Below, one piece after another: positions 17,671-25,872 of a DNA stretch of 64,000 nucleotides (its first letter is position 1; every line of letters starts with the position of its first letter). The notes beneath the pieces are model-generated. The model ran no database searches, was not told the DNA's origin, and was given only the letters and a program-made list of their open reading frames with translations. The position numbers and the translations under genes were made by a program. Source of the stretch: Gordonia alkaliphila (lineage in GTDB: Bacteria; Actinomycetota; Actinomycetes; Mycobacteriales; Mycobacteriaceae); contig NZ_JALKBW010000001.1 of assembly GCF_023017165.1 (NCBI RefSeq), positions 2,542,001 through 2,606,000 of the forward strand, given 5' to 3'.

Positions 17671-18576
17671 ATGTCCACCCGCATTCATCTCGTCGGTGCG
17701 GCCGGCCAACTGGGGGCGGCCTTCGCCGCGCGCACGCCGGCCGACGTCGACCTGGTCCGCTACACCTCGACCGACCTGGACGTGACCGACGCCGCGCAGG
17801 TGCGGTCGGCATTGGCCGAGCTGCGGCCCGGGGAGACGGTGGTCAACGCCGCCGCCTACACCGATGTCGACGGCGCGCAGGAGGACGCGGCGGGAGCGTA
17901 TGCGGTCAACGCCGACGGGCCGGGTCACCTCGCCGCCGCCACGGCCGCGGCCGGCGCTCGGCTGGTGCACGTGTCCACCGACTACGTCTTCGCACCGCCG
18001 CCCGGGCAGAGCGCGCCGCTGGAGCCCGGCGATCTGGATCCGGCCGCGACCCCGGCGACGGTGTACGGGGCCAGCAAACTGGCGGGGGAGCGCGCGGCCC
18101 GCGCCGCCGATCCGTCGACCACCGTGGTGCGCACCGCGTGGGTGTACACCGGCGGCCTCGACTCCCCGGACTTCGTCGGCACCATGCGTCGCCTCGAGGC
18201 CGCCCGCCCGGAACTGTCCGTGGTCGACGATCAGCGCGGCTCGCCCACCCATGTCGGTGACCTGGCCGACGGACTGTGGGAACTGGTGGGGCAGGTGGGC
18301 GCGGCCGACGACCGCACCGCGGGCGCCGTGCTGCACGCCGCGGGCGGCGGCGAGGCCACGTGGTACGACCTGGCGTGCGCGGTGTTCGCCGAGATCGGCG
18401 CCGACCCGGCGCGGGTGCACCCGTGCACCACGGCCGATTTTCCGCGCCCCGCGCCGCGCCCGGCGTTCTCGGTGCTCTCCGGGCGCTCCTGGGCGGCCGC
18501 CGGCCTGACCCCGCTGCCGCACTGGCGCGGCGCGCTGTCGGCGGCGCTCGCGCCCGACGCTAGGCTGTTGCGGTGA
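17671..18576 (+). CDS. rmlD: dTDP-4-dehydrorhamnose reductase
   Basis: Last enzyme of dTDP-L-rhamnose synthesis, supplying the rhamnose of the arabinogalactan linker. The 301 residues show the Rossmann motif LVGAAGQLG, the STDYVF strand, and the YGASKLAGE helix with catalytic Tyr/Lys. ATG 17671 is preferred; an in-frame ATG at 17662 is also possible. The stop overlaps the wbbL GTG (GTGA), so it is coupled to the transferase that uses its product. Confidence 0.95.
   Translation: MSTRIHLVGAAGQLGAAFAARTPADVDLVRYTSTDLDVTDAAQVRSALAELRPGETVVNAAAYTDVDGAQEDAAGAYAVNADGPGHLAAATAAAGARLVHVSTDYVFAPPPGQSAPLEPGDLDPAATPATVYGASKLAGERAARAADPSTTVVRTAWVYTGGLDSPDFVGTMRRLEAARPELSVVDDQRGSPTHVGDLADGLWELVGQVGAADDRTAGAVLHAAGGGEATWYDLACAVFAEIGADPARVHPCTTADFPRPAPRPAFSVLSGRSWAAAGLTPLPHWRGALSAALAPDARLLR
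18561..18566 (+). promoter_or_regulatory. internal -10 box for wbbL within the rmlD 3' end
   Basis: TAGGCT inside the last codons of rmlD lies 6 nt before the wbbL GTG, so wbbL may also be made from its own leaderless transcript. Confidence 0.5.
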
Positions 18577-19478
18577 CTTCCCAGCCCGTCCCGCCGGTCG
18601 GCGTAGTGACCGTGACGTACTCCTCCGGCGAGTATCTGCACAATTTCCTGCGCACCCTGAAGACCGCGACTACCGCGCCGGTGCAGGTGATCATCGCCGA
18701 CAACGGCTCCGACGACGGCGCACCGGAGGCGGCCGCGGCCGCCGATCCCGCGGTGACGCTGGTGGACACCGGCGGCAACCTCGGCTACGGCGGCGGCATG
18801 AACCGCGGCGTCGCCGCGCTGGACCCGGACGTCGAGTTCATCGTCATCGCCAACCCGGACATCGAATGGTCACCCGGCTCGCTCGACGAGCTGCTCGCCG
18901 CGGCGCGCCGCTGGCCGCGCGCCGGCGCCCTCGGCCCGCTGATCACCGAACCCGACGGCACCGTCTACCCGTCGGCCCGCCGCGTGCCCGATCTGGTCTC
19001 CGGCACCGGTCACGCCCTGCTCGGCAAGGTGTGGAAGAACAATCCGTGGACGGTGCGCTACCGCAATGAGGACGCCGCACTCGTCGAGCGGCCGGTGGGC
19101 TGGCTGAGTGGCTCGTGCCTGCTGGTGCGTCGTGCCGCGTTCGACAGCATCGACGGCTTCGACTCCCGCTACTTCATGTTCATGGAGGACGTGGACCTCG
19201 GCGACCGCCTGAGCACGGCGGGCTGGCTGAACGTCTTCGTACCGTCCGCGGTGGCGATGCACGCCAAGAGTCATTCGGTGTCCCGGCATCCCGAACGCAT
19301 GATCGCCGCGCACCACGACAGCGCCTACCGCTTCCAGGCCGATCGGCACCCGGGCCCCGCGTGGGCGCCGGTGCGCTGGGGCCTGCGCGCCGGACTGGCC
19401 GTGCGCGCCAAACTCGAGATCGCCGCCGCGCTGCGCGCGCAGGCCGCCGACTCCGCGTCTACCGAAGAAGAAAGGTGA
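18573..19478 (+). CDS. wbbL: decaprenyl-P-P-GlcNAc rhamnosyltransferase
   Basis: A GT2 family transferase of 301 residues that adds L-rhamnose to decaprenyl-diphospho-GlcNAc, forming the linker between peptidoglycan and arabinogalactan; essential in mycobacteria. Visible marks are VTVTYSSGEYL, IIADNGSDDG, the GGNLGYGGGMN loop, the NPDIEW metal site and FMEDVDLGDRL. The GTG start overlaps the rmlD stop, and manB follows within 10 nt. Confidence 0.95.
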   Translation: MTSQPVPPVGVVTVTYSSGEYLHNFLRTLKTATTAPVQVIIADNGSDDGAPEAAAAADPAVTLVDTGGNLGYGGGMNRGVAALDPDVEFIVIANPDIEWSPGSLDELLAAARRWPRAGALGPLITEPDGTVYPSARRVPDLVSGTGHALLGKVWKNNPWTVRYRNEDAALVERPVGWLSGSCLLVRRAAFDSIDGFDSRYFMFMEDVDLGDRLSTAGWLNVFVPSAVAMHAKSHSVSRHPERMIAAHHDSAYRFQADRHPGPAWAPVRWGLRAGLAVRAKLEIAAALRAQAADSASTEEER

Positions 19479-19483
19479 CCCTC

Positions 19484-20557
19484 GTGGCTACTGACGTTCA
19501 GGCCGTGATCCTGGTGGGCGGCAAGGGCACGCGCCTGCGGCCGCTCACCCTGTCGGCCCCGAAGCCGATGCTGCCGACCGCCGGCGTGCCGTTCCTCACG
19601 CACCTGATCTCCCGGATCCGGGATGCGGGCGTCACCGACATCGTGCTCGGCACGTCGTACCAGGCGGAGGTCTTCTCCGATTACTACGGCGACGGCGCCG
19701 ACCTCGGCGTGAAGCTCACCTACGTCACCGAGACCGAGGCCCTCGGCACCGGCGGCGGCATCCGGAACGTCTTCGACGAGCTCACCGCCGACACGGTGCT
19801 CGTGTTCAACGGCGACGTCCTCGGCGGCACCGACATCCGCGAGGTCCTCGACACCCACCGCAGCTCCGATGCGGAAGTCACCCTGCACCTGGTCCGCGTC
19901 GGCGATCCGCGGGCCTTCGGCTGCGTGCCGACCGACGGCGACGGCCGGGTCACCGCGTTCCTGGAGAAGACTCAGGATCCGCCCACCAACCAGATCAACG
20001 CCGGCACGTACGTGTTCCGGCGCGAGGTGATCGCCGAGATCCCGGCCGGACGTCCGGTCTCGGTGGAGCGCGAGGTGTTCCCGCGACTGCTGGCCGCCGG
20101 CCGTCACGTGCACGCCTACGTCGACGACGCCTACTGGCGCGACATGGGCACCCCGGAGGACTTCGTCCGCGGCTCGGCCGACCTCGTGCGCGGCATCGCG
20201 CCGTCGCCCGCTCTCCGCGGCGCGGGCGGCGAAGCACTGGTCAAGGACGGTGCGCAGGTCGCGCCCGACGCGGTCCTGATCGGCGGCACGGTGATCGGCG
20301 CGAACGCGAAGATCGGTTCCGGCGCCCGGCTCGACGGCGCGGTGATCTTCGACGAGGCCGTCGTGGAGGACGGCGCGGTGGTCGAGCGCAGCATCGTGGG
20401 CTTCGGCGCCCGCGTGGGTGCCGGCGCTCTGGTTCGCGACACCGTGATCGGCGACCACGCCGTCATCGGCGCGCGCTGCGAACTGCTCCGCGGCGCCCGG
20501 GTGTGGCCGGGAGTACAGCTGCCGGAGAGCGGTATCCGCTTCTCCACCGACGTCTGA
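19484..20557 (+). CDS. manB: mannose-1-phosphate guanylyltransferase (ManB/ManC type)
   Basis: It makes GDP-mannose for lipoarabinomannan, phosphatidylinositol mannosides and glycoproteins. The 357 residues comprise a nucleotidyltransferase domain (LVGGKGTRLRPLTLSAPKPM at the N-terminus, VFNGDVLGG metal site) and a left-handed beta-helix of hexapeptide repeats from about residue 255. GTG 19484 matches the remembered start of the M. tuberculosis protein and has AAAGG 8 nt upstream; GTG 19475, overlapping the wbbL stop, is an alternative. Completes the rmlD-wbbL-manB unit. Confidence 0.93.
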   Translation: MATDVQAVILVGGKGTRLRPLTLSAPKPMLPTAGVPFLTHLISRIRDAGVTDIVLGTSYQAEVFSDYYGDGADLGVKLTYVTETEALGTGGGIRNVFDELTADTVLVFNGDVLGGTDIREVLDTHRSSDAEVTLHLVRVGDPRAFGCVPTDGDGRVTAFLEKTQDPPTNQINAGTYVFRREVIAEIPAGRPVSVEREVFPRLLAAGRHVHAYVDDAYWRDMGTPEDFVRGSADLVRGIAPSPALRGAGGEALVKDGAQVAPDAVLIGGTVIGANAKIGSGARLDGAVIFDEAVVEDGAVVERSIVGFGARVGAGALVRDTVIGDHAVIGARCELLRGARVWPGVQLPESGIRFSTDV

Positions 20558-20566
20558 CCGCGGCGG

Positions 20567-21220
20567 TCAGCGCGCCTTCGCGGCCGCCAGCAGACCCGTG
20601 CCCACCGGTACGACGGCCGGCAGCAGCCGGTCGTCGTCGGCGATCAGCTGGGCGGCCTCGCGCGCGGTGAAGGTGCGCGGATCGTCGGACGACGGGTCGG
20701 CGATGGTGCCGCCCGCGGACGCGTTGTTCACCACGAGCACGCCGCCCGGCCGCAGGATCCGCACGGCCTCGGTCACGTAGGCGGGGTAGCTCAGCAGCGG
20801 ACCGTCGATGAACACCACGTCGTAGGTCTCGTCGGCCAGCCGGGTCAGCACGTCCGTCGGCGCGCCGGTGATGAGCCGTGTGCGTCCCGGCGCGATGCCG
20901 GCATCGGCGAACGCCTGGCGCGCGGCCCGGTGATGTTCGGGTTCGGGATCGATGGTCGTCAGGATGCCGGTCGGTGGCATGCCGGCCAGCAGCCACAGCC
21001 CGCTCACGCCCACCCCGGTGCCGATCTCCACCACGTGCTGGGCGTTCGCGATCCGGGTGAACAACGACAGCAGGGCGCCGGTGGCGGGGGAGACGGCCGT
21101 CGCCCCCAGTTCCTGGGCGCGGGCCCGCGCCGACCGCAGTGCATCGTCTTCGATGATGGCGGATTCGGCGTAGGCGGCCAGCGCGGCGGCGGACTTGTCA
21201 GTCGTGCCCAGTTCAGTCAT
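20567..21220 (-). CDS. SAM-dependent O-methyltransferase (Rv1220c-like)
   Basis: A 217-residue class I methyltransferase with the SAM loop [15 protein letters not shown], the acidic TTIDPEPEH strand end and the VFIDGPL block of catechol-O-methyltransferase relatives. It is divergent from sigE, as I recall for M. tuberculosis Rv1220c. ATG 21220 is chosen by homology; CACCCT 7 nt upstream is a weak -10. The substrate is unknown. It converges on manB, and this gap marks the junction between two blocks that are far apart in M. tuberculosis. Confidence 0.88.
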   Translation of the reverse strand: MTELGTTDKSAAALAAYAESAIIEDDALRSARARAQELGATAVSPATGALLSLFTRIANAQHVVEIGTGVGVSGLWLLAGMPPTGILTTIDPEPEHHRAARQAFADAGIAPGRTRLITGAPTDVLTRLADETYDVVFIDGPLLSYPAYVTEAVRILRPGGVLVVNNASAGGTIADPSSDDPRTFTAREAAQLIADDDRLLPAVVPVGTGLLAAAKAR

Positions 21221-21444
21221 GTCCAGTAGGGTGCCACGACCTCGACCGACCTGCGCGAGTGGCGCGCCGGACGTGGGCCGCATCGCACGCCGACTCCCGC
21301 CCGGACGCTTCCTCAGCGAACACTCAGGCCGGTAACAGCGATCGCACACCGGAGTACGACAGGCTTTGCTCTGTCGGTTCGGGAATACCGGCCGCACCAG
21401 CGGTGTTGGACCGCTCACAGTCACGAAAGGACTCGATCAACACG

Positions 21445-22059
21445 GTGAAGGCATCACAACGCAGTGAGGCACACGCTTCCTTCGCGGGAACCGCAGGGTT
21501 CGACGCGAGCGGCGACCGCACGCTGATGCCGACGTGGGAGGACCTGGTCGCCGAACACGCCGACCGGGTGTACCGCCTCGCTTTCCGGCTCAGCGGCAAC
21601 CAGCACGACGCCGAGGACCTCACGCAGGAGACGTTCATCCGCGTCTTCCGTTCGCTGAACAAGTACCAGGCCGGCACCTTCGAGGGCTGGCTGCACCGCA
21701 TCACCACGAACCTGTTCCTGGACATGGTGCGCCGCCGCGCGAAGATCCGCATGGAGGCCCTGGAGACCGGCTACGAGCGGATCAGCGCCGACACGCCCGA
21801 TCCGCAGCAGGCCTACGCCGACGCCAGCCTGGACCCGGACCTGCAGCAGGCGCTCGACGCGCTGGCGCCGGAGTTCCGCGCCGCCGTCGTCCTGTGCGAC
21901 ATCGAAGGCCTCTCGTACGAGGAGATCGCGGCGACCATGGGCGTCAAGATGGGCACCGTCCGCAGTCGTATCCATCGCGGCCGGCAGGGGATCCGCGAAT
22001 TCCTCGCGGCGCGCGGGCACACCGACAGTCGTTCGGTGGCCGTCGGCCACGGTGTTTGA
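21445..22059 (+). CDS. sigE: extracytoplasmic-function sigma factor SigE
   Basis: Envelope- and heat-stress sigma factor. Region 2 ([26 protein letters not shown], in outline) and region 4 ([25 protein letters not shown], in outline) match mycobacterial SigE almost residue for residue, as does [22 protein letters not shown]. The start is uncertain: GTG 21445 (204 aa) with AAAGGA 13 nt upstream, or GTG 21403 (218 aa). A possible self-regulated promoter is GGAAT (21382) with GTTG 17-18 nt later. The stop lies in the first copy of a 15-bp repeat array. rseA-htrA-tatB follow in the classic order. Confidence 0.92.
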   Translation: MKASQRSEAHASFAGTAGFDASGDRTLMPTWEDLVAEHADRVYRLAFRLSGNQHDAEDLTQETFIRVFRSLNKYQAGTFEGWLHRITTNLFLDMVRRRAKIRMEALETGYERISADTPDPQQAYADASLDPDLQQALDALAPEFRAAVVLCDIEGLSYEEIAATMGVKMGTVRSRIHRGRQGIREFLAARGHTDSRSVAVGHGV

Positions 22060-22158
22060 TCCCTCGGGGTTTGATCCCTCGGTGTTTGATCCCTGGGGGC
22101 GTAGTCCTTGTGGGCCTGATCGCTTGGGGCTGGATCCGTCGGCGGCTGAACCCCTCGG
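22053..22158 (+). repeat. seven degenerate 15-bp tandem repeats at the sigE-rseA junction
   Basis: Three near-identical copies of TGTTTGATCCCTCGG (22053, 22068, 22083) are followed by four degenerate ones (22098, 22113, 22128, 22144; one extra base before the last). The sigE stop codon lies in copy 1, and copies 2 and 3 repeat the in-frame TGA. In the rseA frame the array would read as pentapeptides ([15 protein letters not shown] and so on). Confidence 0.8.
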
Positions 22159-22172
22159 CGGGGACGTTCGGT

Positions 22173-22178
22173 TAGGCT
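22173..22178 (+). promoter_or_regulatory. candidate -10 box for rseA
   Basis: TAGGCT lies ~60 nt before the preferred rseA start, after the repeat array. It would let rseA be transcribed apart from sigE. Confidence 0.35.
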
Positions 22179-22237
22179 GGATGCATCTCCGCCGCGACCG
22201 TGGTGGGAGTCCTGCTGGTGTGAAAGAGGTGCCGCCC

Positions 22238-22620
22238 GTGGCAGACGACCGAACCTCCCGGACACGGCGCTGGACGTCGGCGGGTGCGACCTTCGCCCCG
22301 AATCCGGAGTATCGCGCCGGTCGCGCCTTCGGCTCCACCGATCACCTCGCCGCCGACGCGGTCGTCGCCTACGTCGACGGCGTGCTGCGCGGTACCGCCC
22401 GCGGCCGCGCCGAGGAACACCTGCGTCTGTGCCCGGGCTGCGCCGCCGAGGTGTCCGCCCAGACCGACGCGCGGTCCCTGCTGCGCGGCTGCGGCGCGGT
22501 CCATGCGCCGTCGAGCCTGATCGGCCAGCTGAGCCAGACCCCACCCGCGATCCCCACCGCGAGATCCCCACCGCGAGATCGATGTGCGCGACGTGCGCCG
22601 ACGGAGCCGCTGACACGTGA
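22238..22620 (+). CDS. rseA: anti-sigma-E factor RseA, end out of frame through a 14-bp duplication
   Basis: Zinc-associated anti-sigma protein that holds SigE. Residues 36-70 (STDHLAADAVVAYVDG, then HLRLCPGC) give the H61-x3-C65-x2-C68 zinc motif. GTG 22238 has AAAGAGG 8 nt upstream. As written, the frame does not stop near htrA: after residue 110 it runs on in an Arg-rich shadow frame to 24013 (591 residues in all). The cause is a perfect 14-bp tandem duplication at 22549-22576. With one copy, the protein would be 122 residues, ending at TGA 22618-22620 and overlapping the htrA GTG. I give that likely original end. The zinc domain is untouched, so some function may remain. Confidence 0.75.
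22549..22580 (+). repeat. 14-bp tandem duplication inside rseA
   Basis: GATCCCCACCGCGA occurs at 22549-22562 and again at 22563-22576, followed by GATC as the start of a third copy. The unit is not a multiple of three, so copy number sets the rseA reading frame. An imperfect related stretch precedes it (22539-22550). Confidence 0.9.
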
Positions 22621-24083
22621 GCACTACTCCCGACTGGGCGACCCGCGACGAGGCCGACCCGCAGCCCGCTCCCGCGCGCCGCGAGCACCCCGCGGTCTCC
22701 CCGCAGACCGCCGCGGTCTTCGGTCGACCCGACGGTGTGGCGGGCTCGTTCTCCACCGCGCCCAGCCGCCGCCCGCAACCCGAGCTCGCGCCGCCCGACC
22801 CGGTGCTGGCCGAAGCCTTCAGTCGTCCCGCGGGCGCGTCCAGCGCCCTGCAGCGCGACCCCTACGCGACCTACGGCAGCGAGGTCGCCGAGACCGAGCC
22901 CGACGATCCGTGGCGCGATCCGGCCAGCGGTGCGCACCTGGAAGGTCCCGCGCTCGCGGAAGCGTCGTCGACCACCGAGCGCCCGGCCGGCCCCAAACTC
23001 GGCGTCACCGACCTGCTCTTCGGTCGGCGCGTGCACTGGTGGGCGCTGGCCTCCCTCGCCATCGTGGCCCTCCTGGTCGGCGTGGCCGGCGGTCTGATCG
23101 GCCGGTGGACCGCCGAGGCGGTCCCGCCGCTGAACTCCAACTCGGTGAGCCTCGACGTGGACGACTCCGCGGTGGCCTCCACCGACATCGCGAAGGTCGC
23201 CAAGGCCGTGGCGCCCTCGGTCGTGATGATCGAGGTCCGCACCGCGGGCAGCGGCGGCTCCGGCTCCGGCTTCGTTGTCGACAAGCTCGGCTACATCGTC
23301 ACCAACAACCACGTGATCTCGCTCGCCGCCAACGACAAGAGCGCCAAGCTCGAAGTGGTCTTCTCCGACCACTCCCGCGTCCCGGCGCGCATCGTCGGCC
23401 GGGACGTGAAGACCGACGTCGCCGTCCTCAAGGTCGACAACGTGGAGAACCTCACCGTCGCCAAGCTCGGCGACTCGGCCAAGCTCGAGATCGGGCAGCC
23501 GGTGATCGCCTTCGGTGCGCCGCTGGGCCTGGACCGGACCGTGACCACCGGCATCGTGAGCGCCGTCGACCGTCCCGTGCCGCTGCGCCCGGACGCCTCG
23601 TCGGACACCGACGCGGTGATCAACGCGATCCAGACCGACGCCGCCATCAACCCCGGCAACTCCGGCGGCCCGCTGGTCGACGGTCAGGGACGCGTGATCG
23701 GCATCAACACCGCGATCGCCGCGGCCGGCGGCGGCTCGATCGGGCTGGGCTTCGCGATCCCCATCAACGAAGTGATCCCGATCACCGAGGCGTTGATCAA
23801 GGACGGCTCGATGCGGCACCCGCAGATCGGCGTCACCGCGTCGACGGTCCGCAACGACCAGGTCTTCGGAGCGCGCGTCAAGGACGTGGCGGCCGGCAGC
23901 CCCGCGGCGAGCGCCGGGATCAAGGAGAACGACGTCATCACCGAGTTCGACGGCAAGCCCATCGAGGGTGCCGACGAGTTGACCGTCGCCGTGCGAACGT
24001 CGACCATCGGTGAAGAGGTGAAGTACACCTACTGGCGAGACGGGCGGACCTTCACCGGCACCATCACGCCGCGCGGCGACTAG
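22617..24083 (+). CDS. htrA: membrane-anchored HtrA-type serine protease
   Basis: Periplasmic-side quality-control protease of 488 residues. A long disordered cytoplasmic tail (1-135) precedes one helix (about 143-163). The trypsin-like domain has H232 in TNNHVI, D267 in KTDVAVLKV and S349 in NPGNSGGPL; a PDZ domain covers about 400-485. In mycobacteria this protein works with RseA/SigE in envelope stress. GTG 22617 overlaps the expected (single-copy) rseA stop, so the 14-bp duplication should break the coupling between the two. Confidence 0.95.
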   Translation: MSTTPDWATRDEADPQPAPARREHPAVSPQTAAVFGRPDGVAGSFSTAPSRRPQPELAPPDPVLAEAFSRPAGASSALQRDPYATYGSEVAETEPDDPWRDPASGAHLEGPALAEASSTTERPAGPKLGVTDLLFGRRVHWWALASLAIVALLVGVAGGLIGRWTAEAVPPLNSNSVSLDVDDSAVASTDIAKVAKAVAPSVVMIEVRTAGSGGSGSGFVVDKLGYIVTNNHVISLAANDKSAKLEVVFSDHSRVPARIVGRDVKTDVAVLKVDNVENLTVAKLGDSAKLEIGQPVIAFGAPLGLDRTVTTGIVSAVDRPVPLRPDASSDTDAVINAIQTDAAINPGNSGGPLVDGQGRVIGINTAIAAAGGGSIGLGFAIPINEVIPITEALIKDGSMRHPQIGVTASTVRNDQVFGARVKDVAAGSPAASAGIKENDVITEFDGKPIEGADELTVAVRTSTIGEEVKYTYWRDGRTFTGTITPRGD

Positions 24084-24094
24084 AGGCGACAACG

Positions 24095-24574
24095 ATGTTC
24101 AGCAGTATCGGATGGGGCGAGGTCCTGATCCTCATCGTCGCGGCCCTGGTGATCCTGGGCCCCGAACGCCTGCCCGGCGCCATCACCTGGGTGATGCAGT
24201 CGGTGCGGAAGGCGCGCGACTACGCCACCGGCGCGTCGAAGGACCTGCAGGACCAGATGGGCACCGACTTCGACTCCATCCGCGAACCCCTGCAGCAGCT
24301 CAACGAACTGCGCCAGATGACGCCCAAGGCGATCGTCACCAAGCATCTGTTCGACGGCGACTCGTCGTCGATCGACTCCCTGGAGGGTTCGGTCCGCGAC
24401 TCGCTGAGCCTGTCCGGCCCGGCCCCGGCCAATCCGCACCCGGTCGTGCCCGCGGGCGAGACGACGCCCGCCCCGCCGGTCACCCAGGTGGATCCCGCGC
24501 GGCTCAACGCCGACACTCCGCCGCCGCCGCGCGCCGCGCGCGACCACGACGTCACCGACTGGGACGCCACCTAG
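24095..24574 (+). CDS. tatB: Sec-independent translocase subunit TatB
   Basis: A component of the twin-arginine export machine. The 159 residues start [20 protein letters not shown] (membrane helix 4-22), then the GPERLPGA hinge and a charged amphipathic helix, then a Ser/Pro-rich tail. It lies 11 nt after htrA, as in mycobacterial sigE clusters. A nested hairpin terminates the unit. Confidence 0.93.
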   Translation: MFSSIGWGEVLILIVAALVILGPERLPGAITWVMQSVRKARDYATGASKDLQDQMGTDFDSIREPLQQLNELRQMTPKAIVTKHLFDGDSSSIDSLEGSVRDSLSLSGPAPANPHPVVPAGETTPAPPVTQVDPARLNADTPPPPRAARDHDVTDWDAT

Positions 24575-24583
24575 CCCGCGCGC

Positions 24584-24668
24584 TCCCGCGAGAGCATTCC
24601 GGTCCCGAGAGACGACTCCGCTCCCGCGGGCCTCGTGGAGGCCGCGGGAGCGGAAGGCTCTCGCGGGA
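24584..24668. terminator. nested double hairpin between tatB and mrp
   Basis: Perfect 12-bp outer arms (24584-24595 with 24657-24668) enclose a second perfect 12-bp stem (24618-24629 with 24642-24653), which extends 4 bp past a bulged G to a GTG loop. It separates convergent tatB and mrp and should stop transcripts in both directions. Confidence 0.75.
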
Positions 24669-24695
24669 AGCGGCGGCGGCGGGCCGCCGAATGGC

Positions 24696-25838
24696 TCAGT
24701 GGCGGACGGTGTCGATGCCCAGGCTCATGCCGGCCAGACCGCGGCGGCGGACGGCGAGCTTGTCGGCGACGGCGCGCAGCGCCGCGCCGGAGGGGGAGTC
24801 CGGAGCCGAGAGCACCACGGGGACACCGCTGTCGCCGCCCTCGCGGAGCTGCTGCTCCAGCGGGACCTGACCGAGCAGCTCCACCGGGGCGCCCACCGCG
24901 CGCGTGAGGCGCTCGGCGACGGTCGCGCCGCCGCCGGAGCCGAAGGGCTCCATGCGGGTGCCGTCGGGCAGCTGGAGCCACGACATGTTCTCCACCACGC
25001 CGAGGATCTTCTGGCGGGTCTGCAGGGCGATCGCACCGGCCCGCTCGGCCACCTCGGCGGCGGCCTGCTGCGGGGTGGTGACCACCAGGATCTCGGCGCC
25101 CGGGATGAGCTGCGCGATGGAGATCGCGACGTCGCCGGTGCCCGGCGGCAGGTCCAGGAGCAGCACGTCCAGGTCGCCCCAGTAGACGTCGGCCAGGAAC
25201 TGCTGCAGCGCGCGGTGCAGCATCGGTCCGCGCCAGGTGACCGGGGTGTTGCCGTCGGTGAACTGGCCGATGGAGATGAACTTCACGCCGTGGCTGATCG
25301 GCGGCATGATCATCGACTCCACCTGCGTGGGCTTGGCATCGCTGCCCAGCATGCGGGGGACGCTGTGGCCGTAGATGTCGGCATCCAGCACGCCCACCGA
25401 CAGGCCGCGGTCGGCGAGCGCCGCCGCGAGGTTCACCGTGACGCTGGATTTGCCGACGCCGCCCTTGCCGGAGGCGATGGCGTACACGCGGGTCAGGTTG
25501 CCGGGCTTGGCGAACGGGATCTCCGGCTCGGCGCGGTCGCCGCGCAGCTGCTTGCGCAGGGCGGTGCGCTGCTCGTCGTTCATCACGTCGAGTTCCACGC
25601 GGACCTCGCCCACGCCGGGCACGTCGGAGACGGCGTCGCGGACGCTGTCGCTGATCTTGCCCTTCATCGGACAGCCCGAGGTGGTGAGGTAGATGCCGAC
25701 GTCGACGCTGCCGTCGTCGGCGACGGCGACGGACTTGACCATGTTCAGATCGGTGATCGGTTTGCCGATCTCGGGATCGGCCACCTTGCTCAACGCCGAA
25801 CGGACAGCGGATTCGGTGGGGGTGCCTGCGGTGCTCAC
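24696..25838 (-). CDS. mrp: Mrp/ApbC iron-sulfur cluster carrier ATPase
   Basis: A P-loop ATPase of 380 residues that carries Fe-S clusters. An N-terminal MIP18/DUF59 domain (about 5-85, with SGCPMKG) precedes the deviant Walker A GKGGVGKSS and the VLLLDLPPGTGD switch. The CxxC cluster site seen in E. coli ApbC is not visible near NMSWLQLPDG, as I also recall for mycobacterial Mrp. GTG 25838 is leaderless with TAGGGT at 25846-25851. Confidence 0.92.
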   Translation of the reverse strand: MSTAGTPTESAVRSALSKVADPEIGKPITDLNMVKSVAVADDGSVDVGIYLTTSGCPMKGKISDSVRDAVSDVPGVGEVRVELDVMNDEQRTALRKQLRGDRAEPEIPFAKPGNLTRVYAIASGKGGVGKSSVTVNLAAALADRGLSVGVLDADIYGHSVPRMLGSDAKPTQVESMIMPPISHGVKFISIGQFTDGNTPVTWRGPMLHRALQQFLADVYWGDLDVLLLDLPPGTGDVAISIAQLIPGAEILVVTTPQQAAAEVAERAGAIALQTRQKILGVVENMSWLQLPDGTRMEPFGSGGGATVAERLTRAVGAPVELLGQVPLEQQLREGGDSGVPVVLSAPDSPSGAALRAVADKLAVRRRGLAGMSLGIDTVRH

Positions 25839-25845
25839 ACCGACC

Positions 25846-25851
25846 ACCCTA
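25846..25851 (-). promoter_or_regulatory. -10 box of mrp, leaderless
   Basis: TAGGGT on the minus strand lies 7 nt before the GTG at 25838. Confidence 0.55.
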
Positions 25852-25872
25852 GTCGGCCTGCGAACGGGGTGT

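Noticed and set aside
22052-24013. A single 653-codon frame joining the RseA zinc domain to an Arg-rich tail
   Set aside because: The tail is a shadow frame of htrA with the skewed Arg/Pro/Gly content typical of such frames; the 14-bp duplication explains it better.
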